Part shown: positions 37,317-45,452 of the stretch, in pieces
Layout of the letters: each line of letters starts with the position of its first letter
Position numbering within the stretch: the stretch's first letter is position 1
Assembly: GCF_900113335.1 (NCBI RefSeq)
Contig: NZ_FOOX01000006.1
Location: forward strand, 124,001-188,000
Source of the DNA: Desulfotruncus arcticus DSM 17038
Lineage (GTDB): Bacteria; Bacillota; Desulfotomaculia; Desulfotomaculales; Desulfallaceae
Reading direction: 5' to 3'
Length of the DNA: 64,000 nucleotides
Program-made: the position numbers and the translations under genes
Notes under the pieces: generated by a model
What the model was told of the DNA's origin: nothing
Database searches by the model: none
Seen by the model: only the letters and a program-made list of their open reading frames with translations

Positions 37317-39377
37317 TCAGCCACTTGCCGGTGCTCTTTCAGCAGACTTATAGCCTTTAATTCCTATTTGCGGAATGATTATGCGCCCGCTGCCCTTTAT
37401 TTTAATGGCCAGAGGGCCGCCACCGATGTAATCCTCCAGCGCGGCGCCCTGCAGCATGCCGGAAATCAGGGGTTCCCAGGCGCCCTGCCGGCGATTGAAA
37501 ACCTCCAGTTTTATCTGCCCGCCCTCCACCCGGGAGTAAACCGATATTTCCCCGGCCCGCACCTCCGGGGGCAGCACGTAATAAACTGTCAGTTCTTCCC
37601 CTTCCCGCAGGTTATAATCATTTTTTATTACTGTAGAGGGATTCCGGCACTCCACCACGGGCTGTACCAGCCCCGGAGGCAGTGTTACCGCTCCCGGGCC
37701 GGTTTGCAGGGTCACGGGGAAAACCCGGAGGGCCAACTCTTCAACTTTCCGGGACTTGCCGTTGATGGTCAGTTCTTTTTGGCCGCGGCTAAAACCGAAC
37801 ATTTTGCACCCGGTGCCGTCACCCGCCGCCTGGTAAAAGTAATACTTAAACAGTTCCAATTGGTAGTTGTCCATTTTCCCCGCCCGGGATACGGCATCCA
37901 GGAAGTTATAGTCGCCCAGGTTGAGCAGAGCATGCTCCAAACGATATTTAAACTCCACCCTGCCCCTGCCTTCCAGATCCCCGAGGCCGACAACGGTATC
38001 CCCCACCAGCAGAAAGCAGTTAACCAGGTCGCAAGCCAGGGGATTTTCAATTTCCCCGGTCAATAGATCCCCGTCCAGGCCCAACTGCAGGTTAGGGTTT
38101 TTCCCCGGCGCCGTCCCCCGGCTGTACAGATAGTGGGGTCCGGCGTCATCATAAGCAATGGTGGTCTCCAGGGGGTCAATACTAAACTTCCCCGCCCCCG
38201 CTTCCTGTATTAAGTACGTTCCCGGCAGCTGCACCTCTAATTGTTGCTGCCGGTATGGATAAATATTGGTCAGGGAATATGAAGCATCGTCATCCCCGTG
38301 AATTTGCACGCCGGCGCATACGGCTTTACTTCTGTATAATCCGCCGGACCAGGCAAGCAGGCAGAAGATCATTGCAAACCCCGCAACAATGGCCGGAACC
38401 GCCCACCAGGGCCTCCCCCGCCAGAAGATACACGCGCCCAGCAAAAGGAGGTAAACAACGGCCAGAGCCAGCAGAAACAGTACCGCATAACCTGAAGGCT
38501 GCAGCAGGCGTTCAGCCACCGGCTGCAGTTCTCCGGCGGCTGCGGCCTGTTCGGTGATTCTCGCACCATTGATTAATCTGGCCAGCCCTGCGGCGGTGAT
38601 ATATTGTTCAAGGGCTTGGGCCACCCCGGACGGGTCGTCACTCCCCGCCGGGCTAAAGGGCAGGGCCGCCGCGCAGCCATAACCGGTGGGTTCTGCTCCG
38701 TCCAAGCGGGCGAACATACCCGTCAGGTTTTTATAGCCGTACCGGCCCGTTCCCACCAGGGCCAGCCCTCCCCCGGACAGCCAGCTCCGCAGCAGTTCCT
38801 CTTGATCCGCGGCTAAATTGCCGGTATTAAAATTATCCAATACGATTAGATTGATATTCTGCATTTCCGCCGGGGTAAAATGGAAATTCTCGTCCATATT
38901 TACCGTCAGCACATCTTTTCCGGCCGTTAAAGGCGCATTCAATCCTCTGACATAATAAAGCTCTGCCGGGGTATCGCTGAGCAATCCCACCAAAACAGCA
39001 TTGGCGGGCGCAATTTCCAGGGGTACCCGGCGGCCGGCAATAACTTTACCATCGTGATCATCAAAGCTGATTGTTATGGCCCGGTCTTGATTCAACACCA
39101 GCACGGAAAAGGGCAGCATTTTGGTTGTTCCCGCCGGCAGGTCAACCCGGTGCCGGTATAATCTTGCACCTGCCGCAACGGTTACGGTGCCTTCAACATC
39201 CTGCCCCCCCGACTCCAGAGTCACCCGCACCGGGTTAATGCCCCCTGCTTTACACTTGCCGGCGAAACCGGTCTCGGCGGAAATGGCGACAGGGGCTGAT
39301 GCATAAGCGCTTCCCCCGGCAAGCAGCCATACAACCATAATAACCAGATAAATAAGTATAAGATTGTTTTTATGCAT
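37317..39377 (-). CDS. Membrane protein with GATase-like extracellular domain
   Basis: 686 residues. Signal or anchor helix 5-27; beta domain to about 130; a glutamine-amidotransferase-like segment (about 140-240, IVLDNFNTG and WLSGGGLALVGTGRYG); two membrane helices (about 297-318 and 326-345); then a long C-terminal beta-rich domain. Such proteins typically sit at the head of MoxR/DUF58/VWA operons. The start behind AGAGGGG fits. It lies 15 bases after the DUF4430 lipoprotein. Catalytic Cys/His of true amidotransferases are not evident. Role unknown; probably a cell-surface component. Confidence 0.78.
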   Translation of the reverse strand: MHKNNLILIYLVIMVVWLLAGGSAYASAPVAISAETGFAGKCKAGGINPVRVTLESGGQDVEGTVTVAAGARLYRHRVDLPAGTTKMLPFSVLVLNQDRAITISFDDHDGKVIAGRRVPLEIAPANAVLVGLLSDTPAELYYVRGLNAPLTAGKDVLTVNMDENFHFTPAEMQNINLIVLDNFNTGNLAADQEELLRSWLSGGGLALVGTGRYGYKNLTGMFARLDGAEPTGYGCAAALPFSPAGSDDPSGVAQALEQYITAAGLARLINGARITEQAAAAGELQPVAERLLQPSGYAVLFLLALAVVYLLLLGACIFWRGRPWWAVPAIVAGFAMIFCLLAWSGGLYRSKAVCAGVQIHGDDDASYSLTNIYPYRQQQLEVQLPGTYLIQEAGAGKFSIDPLETTIAYDDAGPHYLYSRGTAPGKNPNLQLGLDGDLLTGEIENPLACDLVNCFLLVGDTVVGLGDLEGRGRVEFKYRLEHALLNLGDYNFLDAVSRAGKMDNYQLELFKYYFYQAAGDGTGCKMFGFSRGQKELTINGKSRKVEELALRVFPVTLQTGPGAVTLPPGLVQPVVECRNPSTVIKNDYNLREGEELTVYYVLPPEVRAGEISVYSRVEGGQIKLEVFNRRQGAWEPLISGMLQGAALEDYIGGGPLAIKIKGSGRIIIPQIGIKGYKSAERAPASG

Positions 39378-39392
39378 AGGCCCCTCTGCTTC

Positions 39393-40697
39393 CTAGTTCA
39401 TAAAAGGTACATTTTCCACGCCGTTTTTGGTTACTACGGCCCCGAAAAACTGGGTGATGGAGGACGGGTCATCCAACAATACATCCAGGGCCGATTGCAC
39501 CCCGGCGTTACCGGTTCCCGTTACCAGCCAGGTTGGCTTGACACTGCCGATTCCCGGTGCAAAGGCGTAAATAGCCCCTGCCGTATCGTCAAAAGTCTTA
39601 ACGGTTTGACCTTGTAAGTTCAGGGCCTGCATTTTCCCGTCGGCAAACTTAATGTATACACCGATAAACTTGCCTTTCAAATTGGTTTTTTGCAAGCTCT
39701 CACTGTCGGCGGACAATTCCCCCCAGGTGCCCAGCAAAATATAATATTTATCGGGGTTTTCCAGCACCGACGGGTTGTAAGCGGCTACATCTATTTCTTT
39801 GACCCCTTGTTCCAACAGGCTCTGTTTAAGTTTTTGCGCACCCTCCTTAAAGGGTTCCGTATACATGATAACTGTGCCGGGATTTTTCCCCCAAAAACCG
39901 CTTTTGAAAGGCTGAGGGTACGAGCCGATCACCGCCGGAATAAACATAGTGACGTCCCAGTTATGGTAATCCCACCAAATTTCATCCCCGGGTTGAGGAC
40001 GGTATTCGGCAACGCCCACCGGGGCCAGAATACCGTTGACCCAATAGAACCAGTCCAATTTTTTTCTCTCCGCACCGGTATAAAAGGTGTACTTGGATTC
40101 CACACCGTTAATGGCATTGACAAATCCCCCTCCGTAAGCGGTTTGGATATCCAGATTCCGGAACATCACTTCCATGCCCACTTCGTCTTTAACCAGCCCC
40201 ACCTTGCGGCCGAACATTTTGGTGTGACCGTAATTTTGGGTAACAACCAAATTTACCTGATAGGGGCTTTCAATATCTCCGGTAGCCTGATAAGAACCGG
40301 AATTGGCATCGGCCGGAGTACCCTCTTGATATTTAATTTCTCCCTGTACCGGGCCTTGGTAGCCTTTGTATAATTCCCGGTCCAAGGATACACCGGCTTG
40401 CTCTTGGGGCGGTTCCTTATTATCAGCAGCCACCGGTTCTTTATCGGAAGCACCGGCGCTGGCAGTATCTTCCTTATCTCTCGCCGCAGCGGTTTCCCTG
40501 GAATCTCCGGCTGCTGTTGCTTCAGGATTTTCCCCTTCACTGTTGTCCAAATGCCCTTCTTTTTCACTTGCCATTACGGTTTTTTCTTCCGACTGTTCTG
40601 ACAAATTGGTGACTACCCCGGCATCCTTGTCCGCACAAGCAGCAACAGAAAACACTATCAGCAGCAATAGTAAAACAATGGTTAACTTTTTAAACAA
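39393..40697 (-). CDS. DUF4430 lipoprotein (transcobalamin beta-domain-like)
   Basis: 434 residues from TTG 40697, 7 bases behind AGAGGT; GTG 40706 is possible but overlaps that site. Lipoprotein signal with lipobox VAAC, then a long acidic, disordered linker (about 20-115), then a DUF4430 domain (about 125-240) with LDWFYWVN and PGDEIWWDYHNW. The C-terminal domain (about 240-434) has no family I recognise. It is first after riboswitch 4 and heads the MoxR/VWA run, so it is the best candidate for the membrane-tethered cobamide receptor of the system (inference from domain kinship and riboswitch). Confidence 0.85.
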   Translation of the reverse strand: MFKKLTIVLLLLLIVFSVAACADKDAGVVTNLSEQSEEKTVMASEKEGHLDNSEGENPEATAAGDSRETAAARDKEDTASAGASDKEPVAADNKEPPQEQAGVSLDRELYKGYQGPVQGEIKYQEGTPADANSGSYQATGDIESPYQVNLVVTQNYGHTKMFGRKVGLVKDEVGMEVMFRNLDIQTAYGGGFVNAINGVESKYTFYTGAERKKLDWFYWVNGILAPVGVAEYRPQPGDEIWWDYHNWDVTMFIPAVIGSYPQPFKSGFWGKNPGTVIMYTEPFKEGAQKLKQSLLEQGVKEIDVAAYNPSVLENPDKYYILLGTWGELSADSESLQKTNLKGKFIGVYIKFADGKMQALNLQGQTVKTFDDTAGAIYAFAPGIGSVKPTWLVTGTGNAGVQSALDVLLDDPSSITQFFGAVVTKNGVENVPFMN

Positions 40698-40735
40698 ACT
40701 GATCACCTCTCTGATTCTGCCGGTTACCTGTAATT

Positions 40736-40765
40736 AAAAAACCCCGGTCTACCAGGAGACCGGGG
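40736..40765 (-). terminator. Riboswitch 4 expression-platform terminator
   Basis: Minus strand CCCCGGTCT, a CCTGGT loop, AGACCGGGG, then TTTTTT. Lies between aptamer 4 and the DUF4430 lipoprotein gene. Confidence 0.92.
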
Positions 40766-40841
40766 AAAAATGGGAGATTTGCCGGACAAAATCCAGCACA
40801 AATAAAACCTTATTCCTATCACCCGCAGGCACTGGCAGCAT

Positions 40842-41065
40842 AACCAAACAGGCAGGTCTCCTGGCTCAGGTTCACCGGAATATCACGTCTTCCCATCCAG
40901 CATTCAGTGGCAGTTATGATAATCGCAACAGCAATTATATACTGTTTAGCGCCGGACAGTGACCTGGTGTAAAATTCCTTCCCATTACAGTGGCGGGGAC
41001 CGCGACGGATTTGCACCGGACTTCCCTTTTAAACCTTAACCTCTCCGGTTAAGCACCTGTTTGTT
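40842..41065 (-). promoter_or_regulatory. Cobalamin riboswitch 4
   Basis: Minus strand: P1 AACAAACAGG pairing with CCTGTTTGGTT, then AAAAGGGAAGTCCGGTGCAA, GCCACTGTAATGGGAAGG, an insertion arm rich in AT, and the B12 box GAGCCAGGAGACCTGCC. Controls the lipoprotein-MoxR-VWA-toroid run. Only about 50 bases separate it from the stop of cbiZ copy 2; no strong promoter is clear in that gap, so read-through from cbiZ2 is possible. Confidence 0.95.
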
Positions 41066-41117
41066 CCTTTTATTAAGTTTTTAAGCACAAGCGAGAACCA
41101 GTTTTTTTTATTCCAAA

Positions 41118-41861
41118 TTAATTCACCAATTTGCCCTTGCTTTTCATAACATATTCCCCGGCACCGGACAGTGAGATATAACTTGCCACGCCCTGGATTA
41201 TAGCTTCGGAAACAGTCCGCCCTATAAAATACCCTAAATCCGTAGCGGTACCGGCATAAGACAGGGCTCGCCCTTTACCGGTGCAGGCAACGACCAGGGA
41301 ATCTGTGGTAGTGCCCGTAACCAGTTCTCCATCAGGGAGGCAAACATTGGCCTTGAATAAAGCTCTTGTTTTTGCCTCCGTGGCGGTTATTACGACGTTA
41401 ACCATGGCAGAGGCTGTAAGATTTCCGTCAATTAACAAAATAAGATTAATTGTTCCGTATTTTTGTTGGTTAATTACTTTACCGATAGGTAAACCCGCTA
41501 CGCCCGGATTGCCTATTCCCGCTGTGCAAAAAGTTGCTACGGAAAGCCCCTGATGATTTACGTGACTTAAAAAGGTATGGGTGATACTTACAGACGTCAT
41601 CATGCCCAAAACATCTTTTTCCAACCCCAAGCTTGCAGCTACTTTTGCCAAATCCTGTTCGGGATTATTACCGTTATAGTCTTTATCCACGGTATGGTTA
41701 ATAATGTATCTGGCCCGGCGCAAATCTGCCCCCAGTACGGCAGAACTTAGTACTGTTAACGGATTGTCAGACGAAATGACAAATGTGTTACTGCCGTGAA
41801 TATAAAAGTTAATTCCCGGAATAGAAACTTGTTTTTTAAAACAGGTTATTTCTTCTAACAA
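41118..41861 (-). CDS. cbiZ: Adenosylcobinamide amidohydrolase (copy 2)
   Basis: 247 residues from TTG 41861, which follows AGGAGGTACAATT and gives an N-terminus (LEEITCF) aligned with copy 1 (LEELTAF). The reading frame stays open to ATG 41945, but that region contains the riboswitch terminator and cannot be translated from the regulated mRNA. CbiZ blocks are conserved: INHTVDKDYNGNNP, MMTSVSITHT, TGTTTDSLVVACTG, GRTVSEAI. Alone behind riboswitch 5. Two separately controlled CbiZ enzymes may differ in cobamide preference (inference). Confidence 0.92.
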   Translation of the reverse strand: MLEEITCFKKQVSIPGINFYIHGSNTFVISSDNPLTVLSSAVLGADLRRARYIINHTVDKDYNGNNPEQDLAKVAASLGLEKDVLGMMTSVSITHTFLSHVNHQGLSVATFCTAGIGNPGVAGLPIGKVINQQKYGTINLILLIDGNLTASAMVNVVITATEAKTRALFKANVCLPDGELVTGTTTDSLVVACTGKGRALSYAGTATDLGYFIGRTVSEAIIQGVASYISLSGAGEYVMKSKGKLVN

Positions 41862-41888
41862 AATTGTACCTCCTATTGCGCAAGCATC

Positions 41889-41914
41889 AAAAAACCCGGC
41901 CTGCACAGGCCGGG
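41889..41914 (-). terminator. Riboswitch 5 expression-platform terminator
   Basis: Minus strand CCCGGCCTG, TG loop, CAGGCCGGG, then TTTTTT. It sits 28 bases before the cbiZ2 TTG and inside the false upstream extension of that reading frame. Confidence 0.9.
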
Positions 41915-41991
41915 TATAATCGGTATCTACTATGGTAAAAGCCATAAAAAATACCCCCTACCCCTATCTACCCGTAGGCGCTGCTGGTACC

Positions 41992-42183
41992 TAACAAACA
42001 GGCAGGTCTCCTGGCTCAGGTTCACAGAAACCTTACGTCTTCCCATCCGGCACCCATCTTGCAAAATGCTGAACAGTGACTCTGTGTAAGATCTCTCCCC
42101 ATAACAGTGGCGGGGACCGCGCCGGATTTACACCGGCTTCCCTTTTAAGTTTTTACCCTTCCGGTAAAACACCTGTTTATTTA
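41992..42183 (-). promoter_or_regulatory. Cobalamin riboswitch 5
   Basis: Minus strand: AAAAGGGAAGCCGGTGTAAA, GCCACTGTTATGGGGAG and the B12 box GAGCCAGGAGACCTGCC; P1 AAACAGG/CCTGTTT. Closer to riboswitch 4 than to 1-3. Controls cbiZ copy 2. Confidence 0.95.
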
Positions 42184-42224
42184 TACTTATGAAATTTAAG
42201 CTAAATTAAGCTGTTAATGTAATG

Positions 42225-42253
42225 AACATAGCATAATTAAGTCATAGTGTCAA
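42225..42253 (-). promoter_or_regulatory. SigA promoter of riboswitch 5
   Basis: Minus strand TTGACA, 17-base spacer, TATGTT, about 40 bases upstream of the aptamer. Strong match to consensus. Confidence 0.8.
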
Positions 42254-42484
42254 CATTACCCGCAAATGTGACCGGCCGCTTGAAGATGCTTTTTCCTTTC
42301 CTACCTTCCCACCACATCAGTTTCTTATAGCAATCTATTTAAATCTTCCGCTTTTCCCTTAGCTCTTTTAACTCATGATTTCTTTTACTTAGTATAAATT
42401 ATATTATTGTTGCATCTCTTAGTAAATAAGTAAACTATTGGAATTAAACAGCTACTTATTAAAAAATAAATAATAAAGAATTAG

Positions 42485-42513
42485 TTAACATATTAATATT
42501 ATAATGCTATAAT
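42485..42513 (+). promoter_or_regulatory. SigA promoter of the TDT transporter gene
   Basis: Plus strand TTAACA, 17-base spacer, TATAAT. Divergent from the riboswitch 5 promoter; the 230 bases between them are AT-rich with no gene. Confidence 0.8.
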
Positions 42514-42556
42514 ACTTTCTAATGAACGTACGTAAACAATCTAAGGTGTATTGTTT

Positions 42557-42634
42557 ATGAAGGAAAAGGCAGCGACGCTGATGCAAATTGAACATGACAA
42601 AAACTTTCGGCCCCAAGCTACATCATTAATATAG
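42557..42634 (+). CDS. Possible 25-residue leader peptide
   Basis: ATG 42557 stands 9 bases behind AAGGTG and opens a 25-codon frame ending at TAG 42632, 12 bases before the TDT start. It lies in the transcribed leader of that gene. It could be an upstream regulatory peptide or chance; nothing in its sequence identifies a function. Confidence 0.3.
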   Translation: MKEKAATLMQIEHDKNFRPQATSLI

Positions 42635-42646
42635 GAGCATTGACTA

Positions 42647-43735
42647 ATGAACAGCTTATCCTTAATTACTAAAAACTTTGCCCCCTCCTGGTTTGCCAGC
42701 GTTATGGGCACAGGTATATTGGCAATCACCAGTTTTTATTATGCCCGTTTTAGCATTTATCTGGAATACCTGTCGATTGCGCTATGGATTTTTAATATGC
42801 TGTTATTTGCCGTACTGTTTGTTTTTTGGACATTAAGGCTGGTTCTGTACCGACAGGAGTTCATAAATGATTTGCGGGAACCGGTAACCGGGCAATTTTT
42901 TGCCACTATGCCCATTGCCTGCCTGGTGTTGGTTGCCGACCTGCTGGTTATTGGCTCAGGGCACTGGGATACCGGTCTGGTTGTCGGTTTGGCCAAGTTC
43001 TTTTGGCTGCTGGGGGTTGTATTGGCTCTACTGCTAGCGATAATTATTCCCCTGCTGAATTTTATCAACCAGGAGGTTAGAATTGAACAGGTCAATCCAG
43101 CCTGGTTTATGCCGCCGGTAAGTTTGATCGTTATACCGGTTCCCGGAGCCAAGCTGGTTTCTTACTGGCCCGATGCCTGGCAGCAAACAATGCTGATATT
43201 TAATTATGTATCCTGGAGCTGTGGTTTTTTCCTCTTCTTATTTTTGGAAGCCATTTGCTTATACCGGTTCTTTTGCCGCCCGCCGCTGCCGGGAGCATTG
43301 GCGCCCACCGCATGGATTAATCTTGGTCCAATTGGTGTTGGTACCATTGCTCTTTCAGGTTTGGGAACAGCCGGCGTCCCTTATTTAGGCGACCTGGTAA
43401 CGCCGGTGGTTAACTTGCTGGCCCTTTTGTTGTGGGGGTTTGGTTTTTGGTGGTTGATCTGCGCAATATGCTTAACCATTTACTATCTCCGGCGCAGCAG
43501 CTTGCCTTTCTCCCTGGCCTGGTGGGCATTCACCTTCCCGCTGGGGGCTTACGCAGCCGCCACTTATACGGTAGCCTCTTTTTTAAACTCACCTGTTATT
43601 TATTTATATGGTTTTATTTGTTTTCTACTGTTATTGTTCATCTGGTCGGTGGTGATAATAAAAACTTTGGTTGGGGTAATCAACGGAAAGATTTTGGCCA
43701 AACCCGGCCCCCCCAAGGCAGCCTTGCGCAGTTAA
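42647..43735 (+). CDS. TDT-family transporter (TehA/Mae1/Ssu1-like)
   Basis: 362 residues, ten predicted membrane helices, the usual length and layout of the tellurite-resistance/dicarboxylate transporter family. Family hallmarks: APSWFASVMGTGILAI at the N-terminus, the mid-protein NPAWFMPPVS and, later, INLGPIGVGTIAL. Members export or take up small anions such as malate or sulfite, or confer tellurite resistance; substrate cannot be read from sequence. In a possible sulfate/sulfite reducer, sulfite efflux is an attractive but unproven guess. ATG 42647 follows TAGGAGCATTGACTA. Single-gene transcription unit on the plus strand. Confidence 0.88.
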   Translation: MNSLSLITKNFAPSWFASVMGTGILAITSFYYARFSIYLEYLSIALWIFNMLLFAVLFVFWTLRLVLYRQEFINDLREPVTGQFFATMPIACLVLVADLLVIGSGHWDTGLVVGLAKFFWLLGVVLALLLAIIIPLLNFINQEVRIEQVNPAWFMPPVSLIVIPVPGAKLVSYWPDAWQQTMLIFNYVSWSCGFFLFLFLEAICLYRFFCRPPLPGALAPTAWINLGPIGVGTIALSGLGTAGVPYLGDLVTPVVNLLALLLWGFGFWWLICAICLTIYYLRRSSLPFSLAWWAFTFPLGAYAAATYTVASFLNSPVIYLYGFICFLLLLFIWSVVIIKTLVGVINGKILAKPGPPKAALRS

Positions 43736-43934
43736 GACTCAGACTTGGCTCAGACACAATTGCCCACCCCGGTTGTTTTGCAAGCTTTGAGTGGAAAACC
43801 TACCGGTAGGTCCTGCTAAGTTATACAGCAGAAATTTTTTTTAATTTAATTGCAGGAGTTTTTTATCACATGTAAAATAAATAAATATAACAATAACATA
43901 CTTATTCATAGATAGTGTTAACTATTAAAACAAG

Positions 43935-43994
43935 GCCACGAAGACCTTTTTTCCGGCTCGAAGGTTGGAAAGAATGTTTATTGTGGCTTTTTTT
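43935..43994 (+). terminator. Possible terminator after the TDT gene
   Basis: GCCAC pairs with GTGGC across a partly paired 43-base interior, followed by seven T, about 25 bases before the TrmO-CooC start. It may also act as a leader structure for that gene. The rest of 43736-44017 shows only a short palindrome (ACCTACCGGTAGGT). Confidence 0.45.
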
Positions 43995-44017
43995 ATTATC
44001 TAATGGGAGGTGGTTTT

Positions 44018-45247
44018 TTGGAATTAGTGCCGATAGGGGTTGTTCACAGTCCGTATAAGTCAAAGGGAGATGCACCTTTTCAGGGCCGTTTTTCCAAAGA
44101 AACAATGGAATTGGAGATTTATCCGGAATATGCTGCAGGGCTGAAAGATATAGAAGAGGCAACTCATTTAATTGTTCTGTACTGGTTTGACCGGGCGCGG
44201 CGGGATACCCTGCAGACCAAAACTCCGCACGACTCGGAGGTTCACGGTGTATTTGCCTGCCGTTCACCTTCCCGCCCCAATCCTATAGCCTTTTGCGCAG
44301 CCGAGTTATTAAGCCGGGAAGGCAACCGTTTAATGGTGCGAGGCATGGAAGCGCTAGACGGCAGCCCTCTGATAGACATAAAACCTTATTCTGCTCAAAT
44401 AGACAGCATTCCCGGTGCACGCATAGGCTGGTTTGATAAAAGTAAAAGTAGAGGAGGCAGGAAAATGACTAAAATGATCGTCTGTGGTCGTGGAGGCAGT
44501 GGCAAGAGCACAGTGGTAACCCTTTTGGCCAAGGCATTAGGCGAACTGGGCAAGGTTTTGGTAGTGGACACCGATGAATCCAATCTGGGCCTGTGTAAGA
44601 TGCTCGGCCAGGAACCGCCGGAGATGAGTTTAATGGGCTCCCTGGGCGGTAAATCTGTGGTGCGGGAAAAGCTTTTAGCATCCCTGCAGCAACAAAACGG
44701 TGAAAAGGTAACTTTTTTCAAAGATGATTTATCTTTGGAGGCTTTACCTCCTGCCTGCGTTAGTTGGAATGGACCGGTGGGTAATTTACGCATTGGGAAA
44801 ATTGAGCACAACATGGAAGGCTGCGCTTGCCCCATGGGCTCAATAACACGCTCATTGTTAAAAGAACTTCAAGTAAGTGAAAACCAGTGGGTTATAGCGG
44901 ACACAGAAGCCGGTGTGGAACATTTCGGGCGTGGTATCCTCGAAGGGGCAGACGCCGTATTAATGGTCGTAGACCCTTCTTATGAGTCGGTTTTGCTGGC
45001 TGAAAAGGCCAAGGGCCTGACTGAAGAGGCTCATAAAAAATTCTTCGTTATCTTAAACAAGGTTGATGAGTCCACAGAACCTACTTTGCGCCAGGAATTA
45101 TCCCGGCGGGGGATAGAGATCGATTTTACTTTAGGCTATTCCCAGGATATTAGCCGGGCCAACCTTGTGGGAGATGCGCTGGATGTGAATATACAACGGG
45201 AGAACATGAATAAGTTAGTTGACAAAATAATTAAACCGGGCAGTTAA
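44018..45247 (+). CDS. TrmO-CooC in-frame fusion (tRNA methyltransferase / nickel-insertion ATPase)
   Basis: 409 residues from TTG 44018, 8 bases after GGGAGGTG; ATG 44003 overlaps that site. Residues 1-140 are a TsaA/TrmO domain (VPIGVVHSPY, and GVFACRSPSRPNPIAF), the family that methylates t6A in tRNA-Thr using SAM. Residues 150-409 are a MinD/ParA-type CooC ATPase: P-loop GRGGSGKST (Arg where the deviant Walker A usually has Lys), VVDTDESN, VIADTEAGVEHFGRG and ILNKVDE, plus a CACPMG cysteine pair. CooC matures nickel sites of CO dehydrogenase. Both families normally stand alone. A strong internal site AGAGGAGG lies 7 bases before the ATG at 44465, so free CooC (260 residues) is likely also made. 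Either a true fusion or loss of a stop codon. Confidence 0.82.
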   Translation: MELVPIGVVHSPYKSKGDAPFQGRFSKETMELEIYPEYAAGLKDIEEATHLIVLYWFDRARRDTLQTKTPHDSEVHGVFACRSPSRPNPIAFCAAELLSREGNRLMVRGMEALDGSPLIDIKPYSAQIDSIPGARIGWFDKSKSRGGRKMTKMIVCGRGGSGKSTVVTLLAKALGELGKVLVVDTDESNLGLCKMLGQEPPEMSLMGSLGGKSVVREKLLASLQQQNGEKVTFFKDDLSLEALPPACVSWNGPVGNLRIGKIEHNMEGCACPMGSITRSLLKELQVSENQWVIADTEAGVEHFGRGILEGADAVLMVVDPSYESVLLAEKAKGLTEEAHKKFFVILNKVDESTEPTLRQELSRRGIEIDFTLGYSQDISRANLVGDALDVNIQRENMNKLVDKIIKPGS

Positions 45248-45256
45248 AAAAAATTT

Positions 45257-45284
45257 AGGGGTTATTTCCATGGAAATAACCCCT
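45257..45284 (-). terminator. Perfect 28-bp palindrome with minus-strand T run
   Basis: AGGGGTTATTTCCA and its exact complement form a 14-bp stem directly after the cooC stop. The run of T follows on the minus strand, yet no minus-strand gene precedes it. On the plus strand it may stabilise the 3' end. Confidence 0.6.
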
Positions 45285-45307
45285 AAAAGGAGTGAACTGT
45301 AAAAGCA

Positions 45308-45418
45308 ATGAAAATTTCAATTCTGTATTTCAGCCGGACAGGCAATACACAGAGAATGGCAGAGGTCAGGTTTGTAGGCTTGACAAATTTATTTTTTTGT
45401 TATAAGTTCATTACGTAG
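45308..45418 (+). pseudogene. Flavodoxin 5' remnant
   Basis: ATG 45308 opens 36 codons; the first 19 residues are a perfect flavodoxin start with the FMN phosphate loop (MKISILYFSRTGNTQRMAE). Similarity stops sharply after AEV and unrelated codons run to TAG at 45416. An AAGGAG site lies upstream. Reads as a flavodoxin gene cut by deletion or rearrangement. Confidence 0.7.
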
Positions 45419-45452
45419 AGGGATGATTGAATCATTCCGGCAACGGAAACAA

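Noticed and set aside
40819-41016. Short minus-strand frame
   Set aside because: Lies inside cobalamin riboswitch 4.
43736-44017. Known riboswitch upstream of TrmO-CooC
   Set aside because: Only a weak stem with T run is visible; no match to a riboswitch consensus I can recall.
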